Made by a program: the position numbers and the translations under genes
Source: Flavobacterium flabelliforme
Lineage (GTDB): Bacteria > Bacteroidota > Bacteroidia > Flavobacteriales > Flavobacteriaceae
Direction: 5' to 3'
Assembly: GCF_017948675.1 (NCBI RefSeq)
Contig: NZ_JAGFBU010000001.1
Coordinates: 1,116,001-1,180,000 of the forward strand
DNA length: 64,000 nt
Notes under the pieces: generated by a model
Told to the model about the DNA's origin: nothing
The model's input: only the letters and a program-made list of their open reading frames with translations
Database searches by the model: none
Shown: piece after piece, positions 37,209-46,357 of the stretch
How the letters are laid out: every line of letters starts with the position of its first letter
Numbering within the stretch: position 1 is the stretch's first letter

Positions 37209-38309
37209 TCAAATTGCCTCAAACAATTTCCCAGGCAATGGTCTAATCACTCCTTTCAATTCCATATTCAACAGCATTCCCGAGATTTTATAAATTGGAA
37301 AATCGCATCGCAAAGCAATAATATCCATTAGTTCTTTCCCTGTTTTCAACAAATAATCATATACTTTTTGCTCATCGTCTTCTAAAGTAACAAACAATTG
37401 TTTTTGTACTGGTTTTGTTTTCTGTTCAATATCCCAATTTAAAATATAAACCAAATCAGCCGCACTGGTAAGCACATTTGCTTTTTGGGTTTTAATTAAA
37501 TTATTACAACCTTGACTGTACTTATCGGTAACTCGACCTGGAACGGCAAATACGTCACGGTTGTAATCATTTGCCATAGTTGCAGTAATCAAGGAACCTC
37601 CTCTATCCGCCGATTCGATTACAATAGTTGCTTCGCTCATTCCCGCTACAATCCGGTTTCTTTTCACAAAATTCTCTTTCTCAGGATTTGAGGAACTCCA
37701 AAACTCCGTCATAAAACCACCATTTTCCTCGATCTTTGCCACGTATTTTTTATGCGTTTTGGGATATATTTGGTTCAGTCCATGTGCCACTACTCCTATA
37801 GTTTGTAAATTATACTCCATTGCTAGTTGATGCGCAACAATATCAACACCGTAAGCAAATCCGCTGACGATTATAGGATCTAATGGAGCTAAATCTTCAA
37901 TTAATTTTCTACAAAAATCGGTTCCGTATGAAGTGATTTGTCGCGTTCCTACAATGCTAATTATTTTTCTGTTTTTTAGATCAATATTTCCAGATATAAA
38001 TAATAAAAGAGGTCCATCGATACAATGTTTCAACCGTTCTGGATAATTCTCGTCTTGAAAATGGGAATCACTAATATTATTTTCTTTGATGAATTCAATT
38101 TCTTGATTAGCTTTTTCAAATACCGATTTGTCTTTTAAATTTCTCAACAGCACTGCTCCTACTCCATCAATTCCAGCAAGTTGTGATGACTTTGCTTTAA
38201 AAACAGCTTCGGCACTTCCTAGATAAGTCACGAGTTTTTTGGCCATAATATCACCAACTCCCTCTATTTTTTGCAAAGCCAGTAAATAAAATAAATCTTG
38301 TTCGTTCAT
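37209..38309 (-). CDS. dprA: DNA-processing protein DprA
   Basis: 366 residues of the DprA/Smf family, which loads RecA on single-stranded DNA during natural transformation. It has an N-terminal helix-hairpin-helix-like region (LQKIEGVGDIMAKKLVTYLG, then LAGIDGVGAVLLRNL). The Rossmann-like core carries ISIVGTRQITSYG, IVSGFAYGVDIVAHQLA, KRNRIVAGMSEATIVIESADRGGSLITA and DVFAVPG. A C-terminal winged-helix-like segment follows. All core motifs are intact. A 95-base copy of its 3' end lies 1.3 kb away in the island. It is convergent with the island genes. Confidence 0.94.
   Translation of the reverse strand: MNEQDLFYLLALQKIEGVGDIMAKKLVTYLGSAEAVFKAKSSQLAGIDGVGAVLLRNLKDKSVFEKANQEIEFIKENNISDSHFQDENYPERLKHCIDGPLLLFISGNIDLKNRKIISIVGTRQITSYGTDFCRKLIEDLAPLDPIIVSGFAYGVDIVAHQLAMEYNLQTIGVVAHGLNQIYPKTHKKYVAKIEENGGFMTEFWSSSNPEKENFVKRNRIVAGMSEATIVIESADRGGSLITATMANDYNRDVFAVPGRVTDKYSQGCNNLIKTQKANVLTSAADLVYILNWDIEQKTKPVQKQLFVTLEDDEQKVYDYLLKTGKELMDIIALRCDFPIYKISGMLLNMELKGVIRPLPGKLFEAI
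37219..37313 (-). repeat. dprA 3' end: original of the displaced copy
   Basis: In-gene partner of the repeat at 35880-35974. Together they flank island segment 3 (HEVIH module plus its putative immunity gene) as a ~1.3-kb spaced direct repeat. Confidence 0.93.
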
Positions 38310-38377
38310 GCTAATTATTTGAGTGTGAAATGTATAAATTTTTATGCGAATTGTTAATAAAAATTGTGAATAAAATT

Positions 38378-38406
38378 TTGATAACTATTTTGCTTGACTA
38401 ACTTTG
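38378..38406 (+). promoter_or_regulatory. Promoter of the HU-SPOR gene
   Basis: TTG (38378-38380), 18 bases, TAACTTTG (38399-38406): a full match to the flavobacterial consensus. The box ends five bases before the ATG at 38412, so the mRNA should be almost leaderless. Confidence 0.7.
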
Positions 38407-38411
38407 TATCT

Positions 38412-39359
38412 ATGAAAATTGAACTATACATCGCACAACTTCTATACCGTTATCAATGTGTAACTGTTCCTGGTTTTGGAGCTTTTTTGACCGAAATACA
38501 ATCGGCTCAATTAAATCAGAACTCGAATTCTTTTTCTCCGCCTAAAAAGAGAATTGCTTTTAATGCTAATTTAAAAAATAATGATGGTTTGTTAGCGAGT
38601 CATATCGCACTAGCAGAGAAAACCTCTTATGATTATGTGTTGAGTGCTATTCAGCGCGAGGTTTTTAATTGGAAGATGACTTTAGAGAAAAATGAAATCC
38701 TTGCAATTAAAAATGTAGGCTCAATTCGTTTGAATGCCGATAGAAACATGATTTTCACTCCCTACGATCAAGCGAATTATCTAACGAGTTCTTTTGGTTT
38801 AGCTCCTTTTATTTCTCCACTTGTTAAGAGAGAAAATTTTGAAAAAGAAATACAAAAAACAGACAACTCTACAACAATCTCTTTGAGAACAGTAGATTCT
38901 AAAACAGATCCATCATATTTAAAATATGCCGCTATTTTTGTTTTAGGTATAGGCATTGCTGCTAGCCTAGCTTATCCTATGTATCAAAACCAAATCGCAT
39001 CAGAAACGATAGTGGTTAAAACAGCTGTACAAAAACAAGTTCAAAATAAAATTCAAGAAGCTACTTTCTTTATAGAAACTCCAGTTCCTGCCGTTACTCT
39101 TTCTGTAAAATCAGATAAAGAAGTAAAAATGCCTTATCACATCATGGCTGGTGTGTACCGTGAGGAAAAAAATGCCGACAAAACTTTGCGAAATCTGACT
39201 CGTTTGGGATACAACGCCAAACGTATTGCTGCAAATAAAAATGGTTATTATCCTGTTTTATACGGAAGTTACGCGACTTTTGCAGAAGCAGAAAAAGCGA
39301 AAAAAGAAATCAACGAAAAGCATAATCCTGATGCTTGGATTTTGATAGAATCGCTATAA
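38412..39359 (+). CDS. HU-like and SPOR domain membrane protein
   Basis: 315 residues from ATG 38412 (the TTG at 38394 overlaps the promoter). The N-terminal ~140 residues resemble the CCDC81-type HU/IHF fold of Bacteroidota (YQCVTVPGFGAFLTE, then RIAFNANLKNNDGLLASHIA, and IKNVGSIRLN). One transmembrane helix at ~170-190 (YAAIFVLGIGIAASLAYPMY) follows. A C-terminal SPOR domain at ~238-315 (YHIMAGVYREEKNADKTLRNL, YYPVLYGSYATFAEAEKA) should bind denuded septal peptidoglycan. The topology places the HU part in the cytoplasm and SPOR in the periplasm. The role is probably at the division site; it is a known but uncharacterised architecture. Confidence 0.88.
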   Translation: MKIELYIAQLLYRYQCVTVPGFGAFLTEIQSAQLNQNSNSFSPPKKRIAFNANLKNNDGLLASHIALAEKTSYDYVLSAIQREVFNWKMTLEKNEILAIKNVGSIRLNADRNMIFTPYDQANYLTSSFGLAPFISPLVKRENFEKEIQKTDNSTTISLRTVDSKTDPSYLKYAAIFVLGIGIAASLAYPMYQNQIASETIVVKTAVQKQVQNKIQEATFFIETPVPAVTLSVKSDKEVKMPYHIMAGVYREEKNADKTLRNLTRLGYNAKRIAANKNGYYPVLYGSYATFAEAEKAKKEINEKHNPDAWILIESL

Positions 39360-39371
39360 AAAATTCAAGTT

Positions 39372-39417
39372 AAAAAAACACCTTCAAAAATCTTTTACTT
39401 TTGAAGGTGTTTTTTTT
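39372..39417 (+). terminator. Terminator of the HU-SPOR gene
   Basis: A perfect 12-bp stem ACACCTTCAAAA / TTTTGAAGGTGT, extendable by A/T pairs, followed by a T run. From 39418 to 39771 I see only AT-rich spacer and no gene. Confidence 0.92.
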
Positions 39418-39771
39418 GCTCAAACTATTTTAAAACGTGAATAAAATTAGAAACATGATTTAAAATTCAAAATAAAGCATTTTTAATCCCGCAGGGGGCA
39501 AAAAACCAACATCTTTATTACTTAGTGGCTTTTAATAAATTTTACCCTTAAAACAGCTGTTTTGAAGCTTATCGTATACCTAAAGGACTGCTTTGTTAGA
39601 CTCAGCAGTTATTTAAAAAAACACTACCGAAATTTACTTTGTAATTGTAGCTTACAGCGTCTCATATTTCAATTGAAAAAAAAGTAAATTAACTTTATTA
39701 GTATTCATTAGTTGCAATAAAATATTATTTTAAAAAAAACCAAGTAATTCTTTTTGGATCTACTTTAAAAT

Positions 39772-42039
39772 TTAATTCAAACTCGCTTTGTACATTCTGG
39801 CTTCGTTCCAGGTAAATTTTTCACTATTATTTTCCATTAAAGTATTAAGCGATTCTTCTTTATAACCTTTGAAAGCGGCGGCTAATGTTTGAATTTTATC
39901 AGCAGGCAAAACCTCAGAAATCGATACCGCTTTAGTTTGTATCAATTGTACAAAGTGAGAATAGATCGTTTGTTTAGTCAGCACTCTAATTGTCGCAATA
40001 TCATCTATAGATTTCTTCTCTACCCATAATTCATAGGTTTCTTGAACCGTTGACTTTTTAGGCACTTTTGTTTTAGATTTTTTCGACGTATAACGCTCTA
40101 AATCTTTGTCATCATCAATCAAAGTAATATTCAATTTTTTGAATTGCTCCTGAATAGCAGTTGTTTTATGGCTTATGTATTTTTTTATTTCTTCTGAGGT
40201 CAATTTCTCTTTAGAAATCGTTTCACCTGCAACTACAGTTTCTATCAATAATTTAGCTTTCATTAACTGCAAAACGGCTTTGGTTTGCCATTCTTCCAAA
40301 ATGATAAGTTCCTCGTAATACGTTTTTGCTTTTTTAGTTCGCTTTACTTCTTCAATTTTCCATAAAATTTCAAAAACCAAATCATCCATAGGTTTCATAA
40401 AATAGCTTAACGCTGCTTGAATGCGTTCTGAAATATGATTCATATCGACTGTTTCCTGACTAAAAAGTTTATTTAATTGAGAAACAAATTTTCTAGAAGG
40501 ATCCAAAAGTTGTTCTATAACTTCTAACTGCTTGGCTGCCCAAGACGCTTGTTTAGATTTAACGGAACTTTCACCGTTTTCGTTATAACTAAATTTGTGA
40601 TTGCGCCATTCCTGGGCTAAATCGATCCAATTAAAACTATTAATCAAGTAATTATGAATAAAATTTTTGGTTTCAAAGTGCAGTGCATTCTTTAAAAAAT
40701 CATCAGAAGCTTTGTTTAGCGAATAGTCCATTACATCTTGATCGTTTGAAATACCATTCATTTGCAAAGGAGAGAGCAAAATAAGCCCTTCTAAGGAACG
40801 CAAACGCGATAATGCCACGTATGCCTGTCCTGGAAGAAAAACCTGCGAAACATCGAGCGCAGCTTTGTCAAATGTTAAGCCTTGACTTTTATGCACTGTA
40901 ATGGCCCAAGCTAATTTTATTGGATAATGTACAAAAGTACCTAAAACTTCTTCTTCGATTTCCTTTGTGGCTTCATCTACTTTGTAGCGAATATTTTTCC
41001 ACTCGTATTTTCCAACCTCAATTGTTTTATTTTCTTCTGGAAAATGAACTAATATTTCTTCATTAGAAAGTGACTTGATAACACCCATCTTTCCGTTGAA
41101 ATAGTCTTTTTCTGCTGAAAGATCATTTTTGACAAACATTACTTGTGCTCCCACTTTTAATTGTAATTGTTGTTCCACGGGGAAAATTTTATCAGGAAAA
41201 TCACCAACAATATCAGGATTATAAACGACTAACTTTCCCTCTAAATCAGCTAAAGCCTGCGCATTCATCGTGTCAGCTTTATTATTATGGGTTGTCAAAG
41301 TAATATAGCCTTTATTAGCTTTTAAGTCAAAATCGGGTTTTACATATTTGTTTAATGTTAAAATATCCTGTTGCGAAATTTGATTGTTTCGCAAATTGTT
41401 TAAAACCGAAATAAAAGTATCGTCTGTCTGACGGAAAATTTTAGACAATTCGATATACAACGGTGGATTTTGTTGAATTACGTGGGAATGGAAAAAGAAT
41501 TTTCCGCGGTAATAAGTTTTCAGAGTGCGCCATTCCTCGTCTCGAATTACAGGCGGTAATTGTAACAAATCACCAATAAACAAAACCTGAACACCACCAA
41601 AGGGCGTCGATTTTTTGCGAACGGTTTGCATCATAAAATCCATGGCATCCAGCAAATCGGATCGCAACATACTTACTTCATCAATAATCAATAATTCCAT
41701 GTTTCGAATTACCGATTTCTTTAAGCCACTCATTTTAAAATGCCTGCGCAAAGTGGCTTTGGTTTCAAATTTGGTGCTATCCGAAAATTGCGGTGCCGAA
41801 TTATCTGGAATAAATCCACCGAAAGGCAACTGAAACATCGAGTGAATGGTTACTCCACCAGCATTTAATGCGGCTATCCCAGTTGGCGCTACCACAACAG
41901 TATTCTTGTGTGTAGTCTGGATAATTTCGCGTAAAAGTGTTGTTTTACCAGTTCCTGCTTTTCCGGTTAGAAAAACAGAGCGATGGGTTTGATTGATAAA
42001 TTGTAAGGTGTAAGCTGCGGCTTCTGAAATGGTTTGCAT
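39772..42039 (-). CDS. Pif1/RecD-like superfamily 1 DNA helicase with C-terminal helical domain
   Basis: 755 residues. The helicase core holds Walker A LTGKAGTGKTTLL (~24-36), VAPTGIAALNAGGVTIHSMFQLPFG, DEVSMLRSDLLD (Walker B/II), IGDLLQLPPV (III) and AWAITVHKSQGLTFDKA with VALSRLRSLEGL (V and VI). This is a Pif1-like 5'-3' helicase. The C-terminal ~250 residues, rich in Lys/Glu, end in a helix-turn-helix-like segment (TYELWVEKKSIDDIATIRVLTKQTIYSHF) of the type found at the end of Bacteroidota helicases. Its likely role is unwinding G-quadruplex or stalled-fork structures. It is monocistronic as far as I see. Confidence 0.9.
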   Translation of the reverse strand: MQTISEAAAYTLQFINQTHRSVFLTGKAGTGKTTLLREIIQTTHKNTVVVAPTGIAALNAGGVTIHSMFQLPFGGFIPDNSAPQFSDSTKFETKATLRRHFKMSGLKKSVIRNMELLIIDEVSMLRSDLLDAMDFMMQTVRKKSTPFGGVQVLFIGDLLQLPPVIRDEEWRTLKTYYRGKFFFHSHVIQQNPPLYIELSKIFRQTDDTFISVLNNLRNNQISQQDILTLNKYVKPDFDLKANKGYITLTTHNNKADTMNAQALADLEGKLVVYNPDIVGDFPDKIFPVEQQLQLKVGAQVMFVKNDLSAEKDYFNGKMGVIKSLSNEEILVHFPEENKTIEVGKYEWKNIRYKVDEATKEIEEEVLGTFVHYPIKLAWAITVHKSQGLTFDKAALDVSQVFLPGQAYVALSRLRSLEGLILLSPLQMNGISNDQDVMDYSLNKASDDFLKNALHFETKNFIHNYLINSFNWIDLAQEWRNHKFSYNENGESSVKSKQASWAAKQLEVIEQLLDPSRKFVSQLNKLFSQETVDMNHISERIQAALSYFMKPMDDLVFEILWKIEEVKRTKKAKTYYEELIILEEWQTKAVLQLMKAKLLIETVVAGETISKEKLTSEEIKKYISHKTTAIQEQFKKLNITLIDDDKDLERYTSKKSKTKVPKKSTVQETYELWVEKKSIDDIATIRVLTKQTIYSHFVQLIQTKAVSISEVLPADKIQTLAAAFKGYKEESLNTLMENNSEKFTWNEARMYKASLN

Positions 42040-42270
42040 TAGGCGTATATATAATTAGCTAAAGTATTGAAAATAAGGAATTAAATTAGCATTCTATGTA
42101 AAATATTTGTGTTTTGTATTCGAGTTTTTAGCCCCGATAGTAACGTAAATCCTCGAAATTTAGAAATTTATTTTTTCTAGACAGAAAAGAGCACTTATAG
42201 AAGCTCCTTTTATGGCTAAGAAAAAAAATTTCTAAAAGAGAGATTGAAGTGAATAGCGGGAAATAGCTTC

Positions 42271-42304
42271 AAAAAAAAACCTTCAATCTAACTATAGATG
42301 AAGG
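42271..42304 (-). terminator. Terminator of the OmpH-like gene
   Basis: The stem CCTTC-ATCTA / TAGAT-GAAGG with one bulged A and an ACTA loop is followed on the minus strand by nine U. It lies 26 bases past the stop codon. Confidence 0.8.
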
Positions 42305-42329
42305 CTTTTTTACGAATTAATATAAAAAC

Positions 42330-42890
42330 TTATTTTTTAACTTCTTCCTTTTTTTCTTCTGACTTGTATTTGTCATTCAAGGACTTAATCACTTCTTTGG
42401 TAATGTTAAATTTATCCTCTGCGTATAAAATTGAAGCCGCATCGCCCGTACCATAGATGTAAGCATATCCTTTTTCTTTTCCGTATGCTTTGATGAATTT
42501 CTTCACGCCACTTACTAGAGAATCCATTTCTTTACCACTTTCTTGTTGCAACTCTTGAGATAATGCTTGTTGTGCATATCCTAATTGTTGCTCTCTTTTT
42601 TGTAATTCAGCACCTTTCTTTTGTGCCCATTCTTGACCGTTAGCTTGTGCTTGTGATTGAAAATTGGCTGCTTCTTGTTTGAATCTTTTTATTTCAGCGT
42701 CTAACTGTCTTCCTTTTTCTTCTGCTTTGGTTTTATATTTTGCTTCAAGGTCTTTTGCCTCTGTATATTCTTTCATTAATTCAGAAGTATCTACGTAAGC
42801 CGTTTTTACTTCTTTAGCTGCTTCTGCAGGTTTGTTACAAGCAACAACTGAAATTGCTAATGCGATAAGGATTAATGCTTTTTTATTCAT
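42330..42890 (-). CDS. OmpH/Skp-family lipoprotein chaperone-like
   Basis: 186 residues from ATG 42890; the longer frame to 42935 adds a segment without signal character. A lipoprotein signal (ALILIALAISVVACNK, Cys near residue 18) is followed by a long coiled coil (DLEAKYKTKAEEKGRQLDAEI, QKREQQLGYAQQALSQELQQES) and the YAYIYGTGDAASILYAEDKFNIT end typical of OmpH/Skp. Skp proteins hold unfolded outer-membrane proteins in the periplasm. The lipid anchor instead of a soluble form is common in Bacteroidota. It has its own promoter and terminator. Confidence 0.88.
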   Translation of the reverse strand: MNKKALILIALAISVVACNKPAEAAKEVKTAYVDTSELMKEYTEAKDLEAKYKTKAEEKGRQLDAEIKRFKQEAANFQSQAQANGQEWAQKKGAELQKREQQLGYAQQALSQELQQESGKEMDSLVSGVKKFIKAYGKEKGYAYIYGTGDAASILYAEDKFNITKEVIKSLNDKYKSEEKKEEVKK

Positions 42891-42970
42891 GTCTTTATTA
42901 TTTGTATTTTGGTATTTGTGATTAATCAATTTCATTTTTGATGAATTTCTGGTTTTTTATGTATCGTTGA

Positions 42971-43002
42971 CAAAAATATAAAAAAATAGATAGTATTAAC
43001 AA
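42971..43002 (-). promoter_or_regulatory. Promoter of the OmpH-like gene
   Basis: Minus strand: TTG (43002-43000), 21 bases, TATTTTTG (42978-42971), about 80 bases before the start codon. Confidence 0.5.
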
Positions 43003-43176
43003 AAACTTTCTAAAATGGTGTTTATTTATACTATAAGATTTTATTATTATAAATCAGAAAAACATAATTTTTTATTATTAAAAACGGCTTTTTTAGCGCT
43101 TAATTAAACGATTTATTTAAAAAAAACATATCTAATACTGACCAGTGAGCCGAAAAGCCCTTAAATGGTCTTAAAA

Positions 43177-44031
43177 TCATTTTAAGTCGTTTTTTAAGAC
43201 ATAAATATGCGATGAATATTCAAAATTCTTCTTTGCTTTCCAATTAGACTGTAATCCGATGATAAATGCTTTTATAAAATTCATTTTACCATTTTTATAC
43301 TTTTCCGAAAGTAGACTCACATAATAGGAATCAAATTTCATAGGAAGTGTTTTTACTAATTTCATTTCCTCCTGTTCGAACAATAATTTTATTGCTGTTT
43401 TAGAGAAATGCCAAAAGTGAATTGGTACATCAAAAGCGGCCCAAAACTTTCCGTAATGTTTTGCGTCGAAAGATTTAAAATTAGGTACAGCAATTATTAA
43501 AGTTCCATTGGGTTTTAATAATCGTTTTAATTCTTTGATTTGAGAATCTAAATCTGGTACGTGTTCTAAAACGTGCCACATCGAAATTACATCAAAAGAA
43601 TTATTTTCTAATTCGCTAGTATTACCAACAAATGAAACCCCTTTCTTTTTTGCAATTGCTTTTGCCTTTTCACTTGGCTCTACTCCTATTGCTTGCCAAC
43701 CCTCTTGTTGAACGAATGATAAAAAATCTCCAGTTCCTGCACCAATATCCAAAATACTTCCTTTGGCAGGTTGTACTGAATTGATCAAATTTAATTTATT
43801 TTTTAAAGCAATACTCTTAATGAAATGATAACATTTTTCAAATAAAGATCTTTTGCTATCGGTGTGCGAAATATAGTCGACACTCTCATAATACTTACCT
43901 AAATTTTCTAAACTAGGTTGCGGATGTGTAATTAACATATCCAACTTCTCATCGTAATATAAATCAAAATCTTCTTGAGATACTGAATAATCTTTGACCG
44001 ATAAGAAATGCTTTTTACCTGAAATGTCCAT
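43177..44031 (-). CDS. Class I SAM-dependent methyltransferase
   Basis: 284 residues. The SAM-binding motif I is GSILDIGAGTGDFLSF (~92-107), the acidic post-I residue lies in AIGVEPSEKA, and motif II is FDVISMWHVLEHV with the Methyltransf_11/23-type HVLEHVPDL. The flanking sequences resemble Bacteroidota methyltransferases near cell-envelope genes. The substrate cannot be read from the sequence. It lies 269 bases downstream of mnmG with a parS-like site between them. Confidence 0.88.
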   Translation of the reverse strand: MDISGKKHFLSVKDYSVSQEDFDLYYDEKLDMLITHPQPSLENLGKYYESVDYISHTDSKRSLFEKCYHFIKSIALKNKLNLINSVQPAKGSILDIGAGTGDFLSFVQQEGWQAIGVEPSEKAKAIAKKKGVSFVGNTSELENNSFDVISMWHVLEHVPDLDSQIKELKRLLKPNGTLIIAVPNFKSFDAKHYGKFWAAFDVPIHFWHFSKTAIKLLFEQEEMKLVKTLPMKFDSYYVSLLSEKYKNGKMNFIKAFIIGLQSNWKAKKNFEYSSHIYVLKNDLK

Positions 44032-44144
44032 TAATTGCTACGGATTTTAAAATTTGTTTTTAAAGTAAATCCCGAAAGCATATTAATGCTTTCGGGAAAA
44101 AATTATTTATTTATTATGCTTTTATTTTTAAAGTTTTTGAAGAT

Positions 44145-44160
44145 AGTTTCACGTGGAACA
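44145..44160 (-). promoter_or_regulatory. parS-like site 1
   Basis: On the minus strand TGTTCCACGTGAAACT: one base off the 16-base parS consensus TGTTNCACGTGAAACA bound by ParB. It lies between the methyltransferase gene and mnmG. Confidence 0.8.
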
Positions 44161-44300
44161 AAATGATTAGAGATATAAAAAAATTAAAATCGGAATGAAG
44201 AAAAAAAATCATAATTATTAATTATATTATTTTAAATCTGATATTAAATCAAGAATCCAAAATCAAAAATCCAAAATCAAAAATCTGCAATCTACAATTC

Positions 44301-46172
44301 CTATCTTCCCATATAAATCAACAGCACCGAAACATCACTAGGCGACACTCCACTTATTCTTGAAGCTTGTGAAATAGTAACCGGTCTAATTTTACTTAAT
44401 TTTTGTTTGGCCTCTATAGACATAGATTTGATTTTATCATAGTCAAAATTCTCAGGAATTTTTACATCTTCCAATCGGAGGAGCTTATCGGCATTATTTC
44501 TTTCTTTTTCAATATAACCCGAATATTTCACTTGAATTTCTGCCTGCTCAATTATCTCTTGATCCAAATCATTTTCGGCAATATAGGTTCTTACTTTATC
44601 AAACTTCAACATATCGTCTATGTCAATTTGTGGACGCGAGAAAACTTTAAACATCTTATCACCTTGCGTGATCAATGCGGTTTCTTTGGCTTCTAAAATT
44701 GGATTGGCTTCGGCAACCGTTACACTGGTATCTTTAAAAAAGGCAACCATTTTTTCGGACTCCTTTAATTTATGCTCCATACGACGCAAACGCTTTTCTG
44801 AAGCTAAACCAATTTCATAAGACATTGGCGTTAATCTAAAATCAGCATTATCTTGTCGAAGTAACGTTCTATATTCTGCACGTGACGTAAACATTCTATA
44901 AGGCTCTTCAGTTCCTTTGGTAATTAAATCATCAATCAAAACTCCAATATAAGCTTCATCTCTTTTTAAAATCAAAGGTGCTTTTTCATGTAATTTTAAA
45001 TGCGCATTTATACCTGCCATCAAACCTTGAGATGCAGCTTCTTCATATCCCGTAGTCCCATTAATTTGTCCAGCAAAATATAAACCCTCAACCAATTTAG
45101 TTTCTAAAGTATGTTTCAATTGTGTTGGTGGAAAATAATCGTATTCAATCGCATAACCAGGACGAAAGAATTTGACATTCTCAAAACCTACAACTGTACG
45201 AAGCGCTTTGAATTGAATATCTTCAGGAAGTGAAGTCGAAAATCCATTTACATAAACTTCGCAAGTTTTCCATCCTTCTGGTTCTACAAACAATTGATGT
45301 CTTTCTTTATCTGCAAAACGATTAATTTTATCTTCAATAGAAGGGCAATATCTCGGACCAAGACTTTTTATTCTACCATTAAACATTGGCGATCGATCAA
45401 AACCTTCTCTTAAAACATCATGAACTGCTTGTGACGTATAAGTCATATGACACGATCTTTGATGAATCAACGGAGAGGTTACATCCGAATAAGAAAATTT
45501 ATCTGGCTTAGCATCTCCCTTTTCTTCATTCATTTTAGAATAATCTAAAGATCGTCCATCAACTCGTGGAGGCGTTCCTGTTTTCATTCGTCCAGATTCA
45601 AAACCTACAGCAACCAAATCTTCGGTAATTCCGTAAGCAGCACTTTCCCCTGCTCTACCACCCCCAAATTGCTTTTCACCAATATGAATCAATCCATTCA
45701 AAAAAGTTCCATTAGTTAACACAACTGACTTTGATCGGATTTCCAATCCTAATGAAGTTTTTATACCTTTTACTTTACCATTTTCGATAATCAAACCTTT
45801 GACCATCTCTTGGTAAAAATCCAAATTAGGCGTTCCTTCTAACATCATTCTCCATTCTTCAGCAAAACGCATGCGATCACTTTGAACTCTTGGAGACCAC
45901 ATTGCTGGACCTTTTGACTTGTTTAACATCTTAAACTGAATAGCCGTTCTGTCTGAGACAATTCCAGAATACCCACCTAAAGCATCAATCTCTCTTACTA
46001 TTTGTCCTTTTGCGATACCACCCATTGCAGGATTACAAGACATCTGTGCAATGTTTTGCAAACTCATCGTAACCAACAAAGTCTTTGAACCTAAATTTGC
46101 GGCTGCCGCCGCAGCCTCTGAGCCAGCGTGACCAGCGCCAACAACTATCACATCATATTCCTCTAAAAACAT
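44301..46172 (-). CDS. mnmG: tRNA uridine-5-carboxymethylaminomethyl(34) synthesis enzyme MnmG
   Basis: A 623-residue FAD enzyme that with MnmE installs the cmnm5 group on wobble uridine of several tRNAs. The dinucleotide fold VVGAGHAGSEAAAAAANLG lies at residues ~10-28. CNPAMGGIAKGQIVREIDALGG is next, then GTPPRVDGRSLDY and DGRIKSLGPRYCPSIEDKI-type signatures. The YEEAASQGLMAGINA and TSRAEYRTLLRQDNAD motifs are also present. Length and motifs are complete. As in many bacteria the gidA homolog sits in a parS-rich, origin-proximal region. Confidence 0.97.
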   Translation of the reverse strand: MFLEEYDVIVVGAGHAGSEAAAAAANLGSKTLLVTMSLQNIAQMSCNPAMGGIAKGQIVREIDALGGYSGIVSDRTAIQFKMLNKSKGPAMWSPRVQSDRMRFAEEWRMMLEGTPNLDFYQEMVKGLIIENGKVKGIKTSLGLEIRSKSVVLTNGTFLNGLIHIGEKQFGGGRAGESAAYGITEDLVAVGFESGRMKTGTPPRVDGRSLDYSKMNEEKGDAKPDKFSYSDVTSPLIHQRSCHMTYTSQAVHDVLREGFDRSPMFNGRIKSLGPRYCPSIEDKINRFADKERHQLFVEPEGWKTCEVYVNGFSTSLPEDIQFKALRTVVGFENVKFFRPGYAIEYDYFPPTQLKHTLETKLVEGLYFAGQINGTTGYEEAASQGLMAGINAHLKLHEKAPLILKRDEAYIGVLIDDLITKGTEEPYRMFTSRAEYRTLLRQDNADFRLTPMSYEIGLASEKRLRRMEHKLKESEKMVAFFKDTSVTVAEANPILEAKETALITQGDKMFKVFSRPQIDIDDMLKFDKVRTYIAENDLDQEIIEQAEIQVKYSGYIEKERNNADKLLRLEDVKIPENFDYDKIKSMSIEAKQKLSKIRPVTISQASRISGVSPSDVSVLLIYMGR

Positions 46173-46228
46173 CTGTTATGGATTTTAACCTTATTAAACC
46201 AAGGTTGTAATTTTGAAATTATTATCAT

Positions 46229-46244
46229 TGTTCCACGTGAAACA
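46229..46244 (+). promoter_or_regulatory. parS-like site 2
   Basis: TGTTCCACGTGAAACA, an exact match to the parS consensus, in the mnmG-ybeY spacer. Confidence 0.88.
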
Positions 46245-46276
46245 TAAAGCATTTAAAAAGGTAGAAATTCATTACA

Positions 46277-46292
46277 TGTTCCACGTGAAACA
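46277..46292 (+). promoter_or_regulatory. parS-like site 3
   Basis: TGTTCCACGTGAAACA, exact consensus, 48 bases after site 2. Confidence 0.88.
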
Positions 46293-46315
46293 AAGAATAA
46301 CTATCTATGAAATTA

Positions 46316-46331
46316 TGTTCCACGTGAAACA
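46316..46331 (+). promoter_or_regulatory. parS-like site 4
   Basis: TGTTCCACGTGAAACA, exact consensus, 39 bases after site 3. Confidence 0.88.
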
Positions 46332-46357
46332 TAATTAAAAAAAGATTTGATTTCTAT

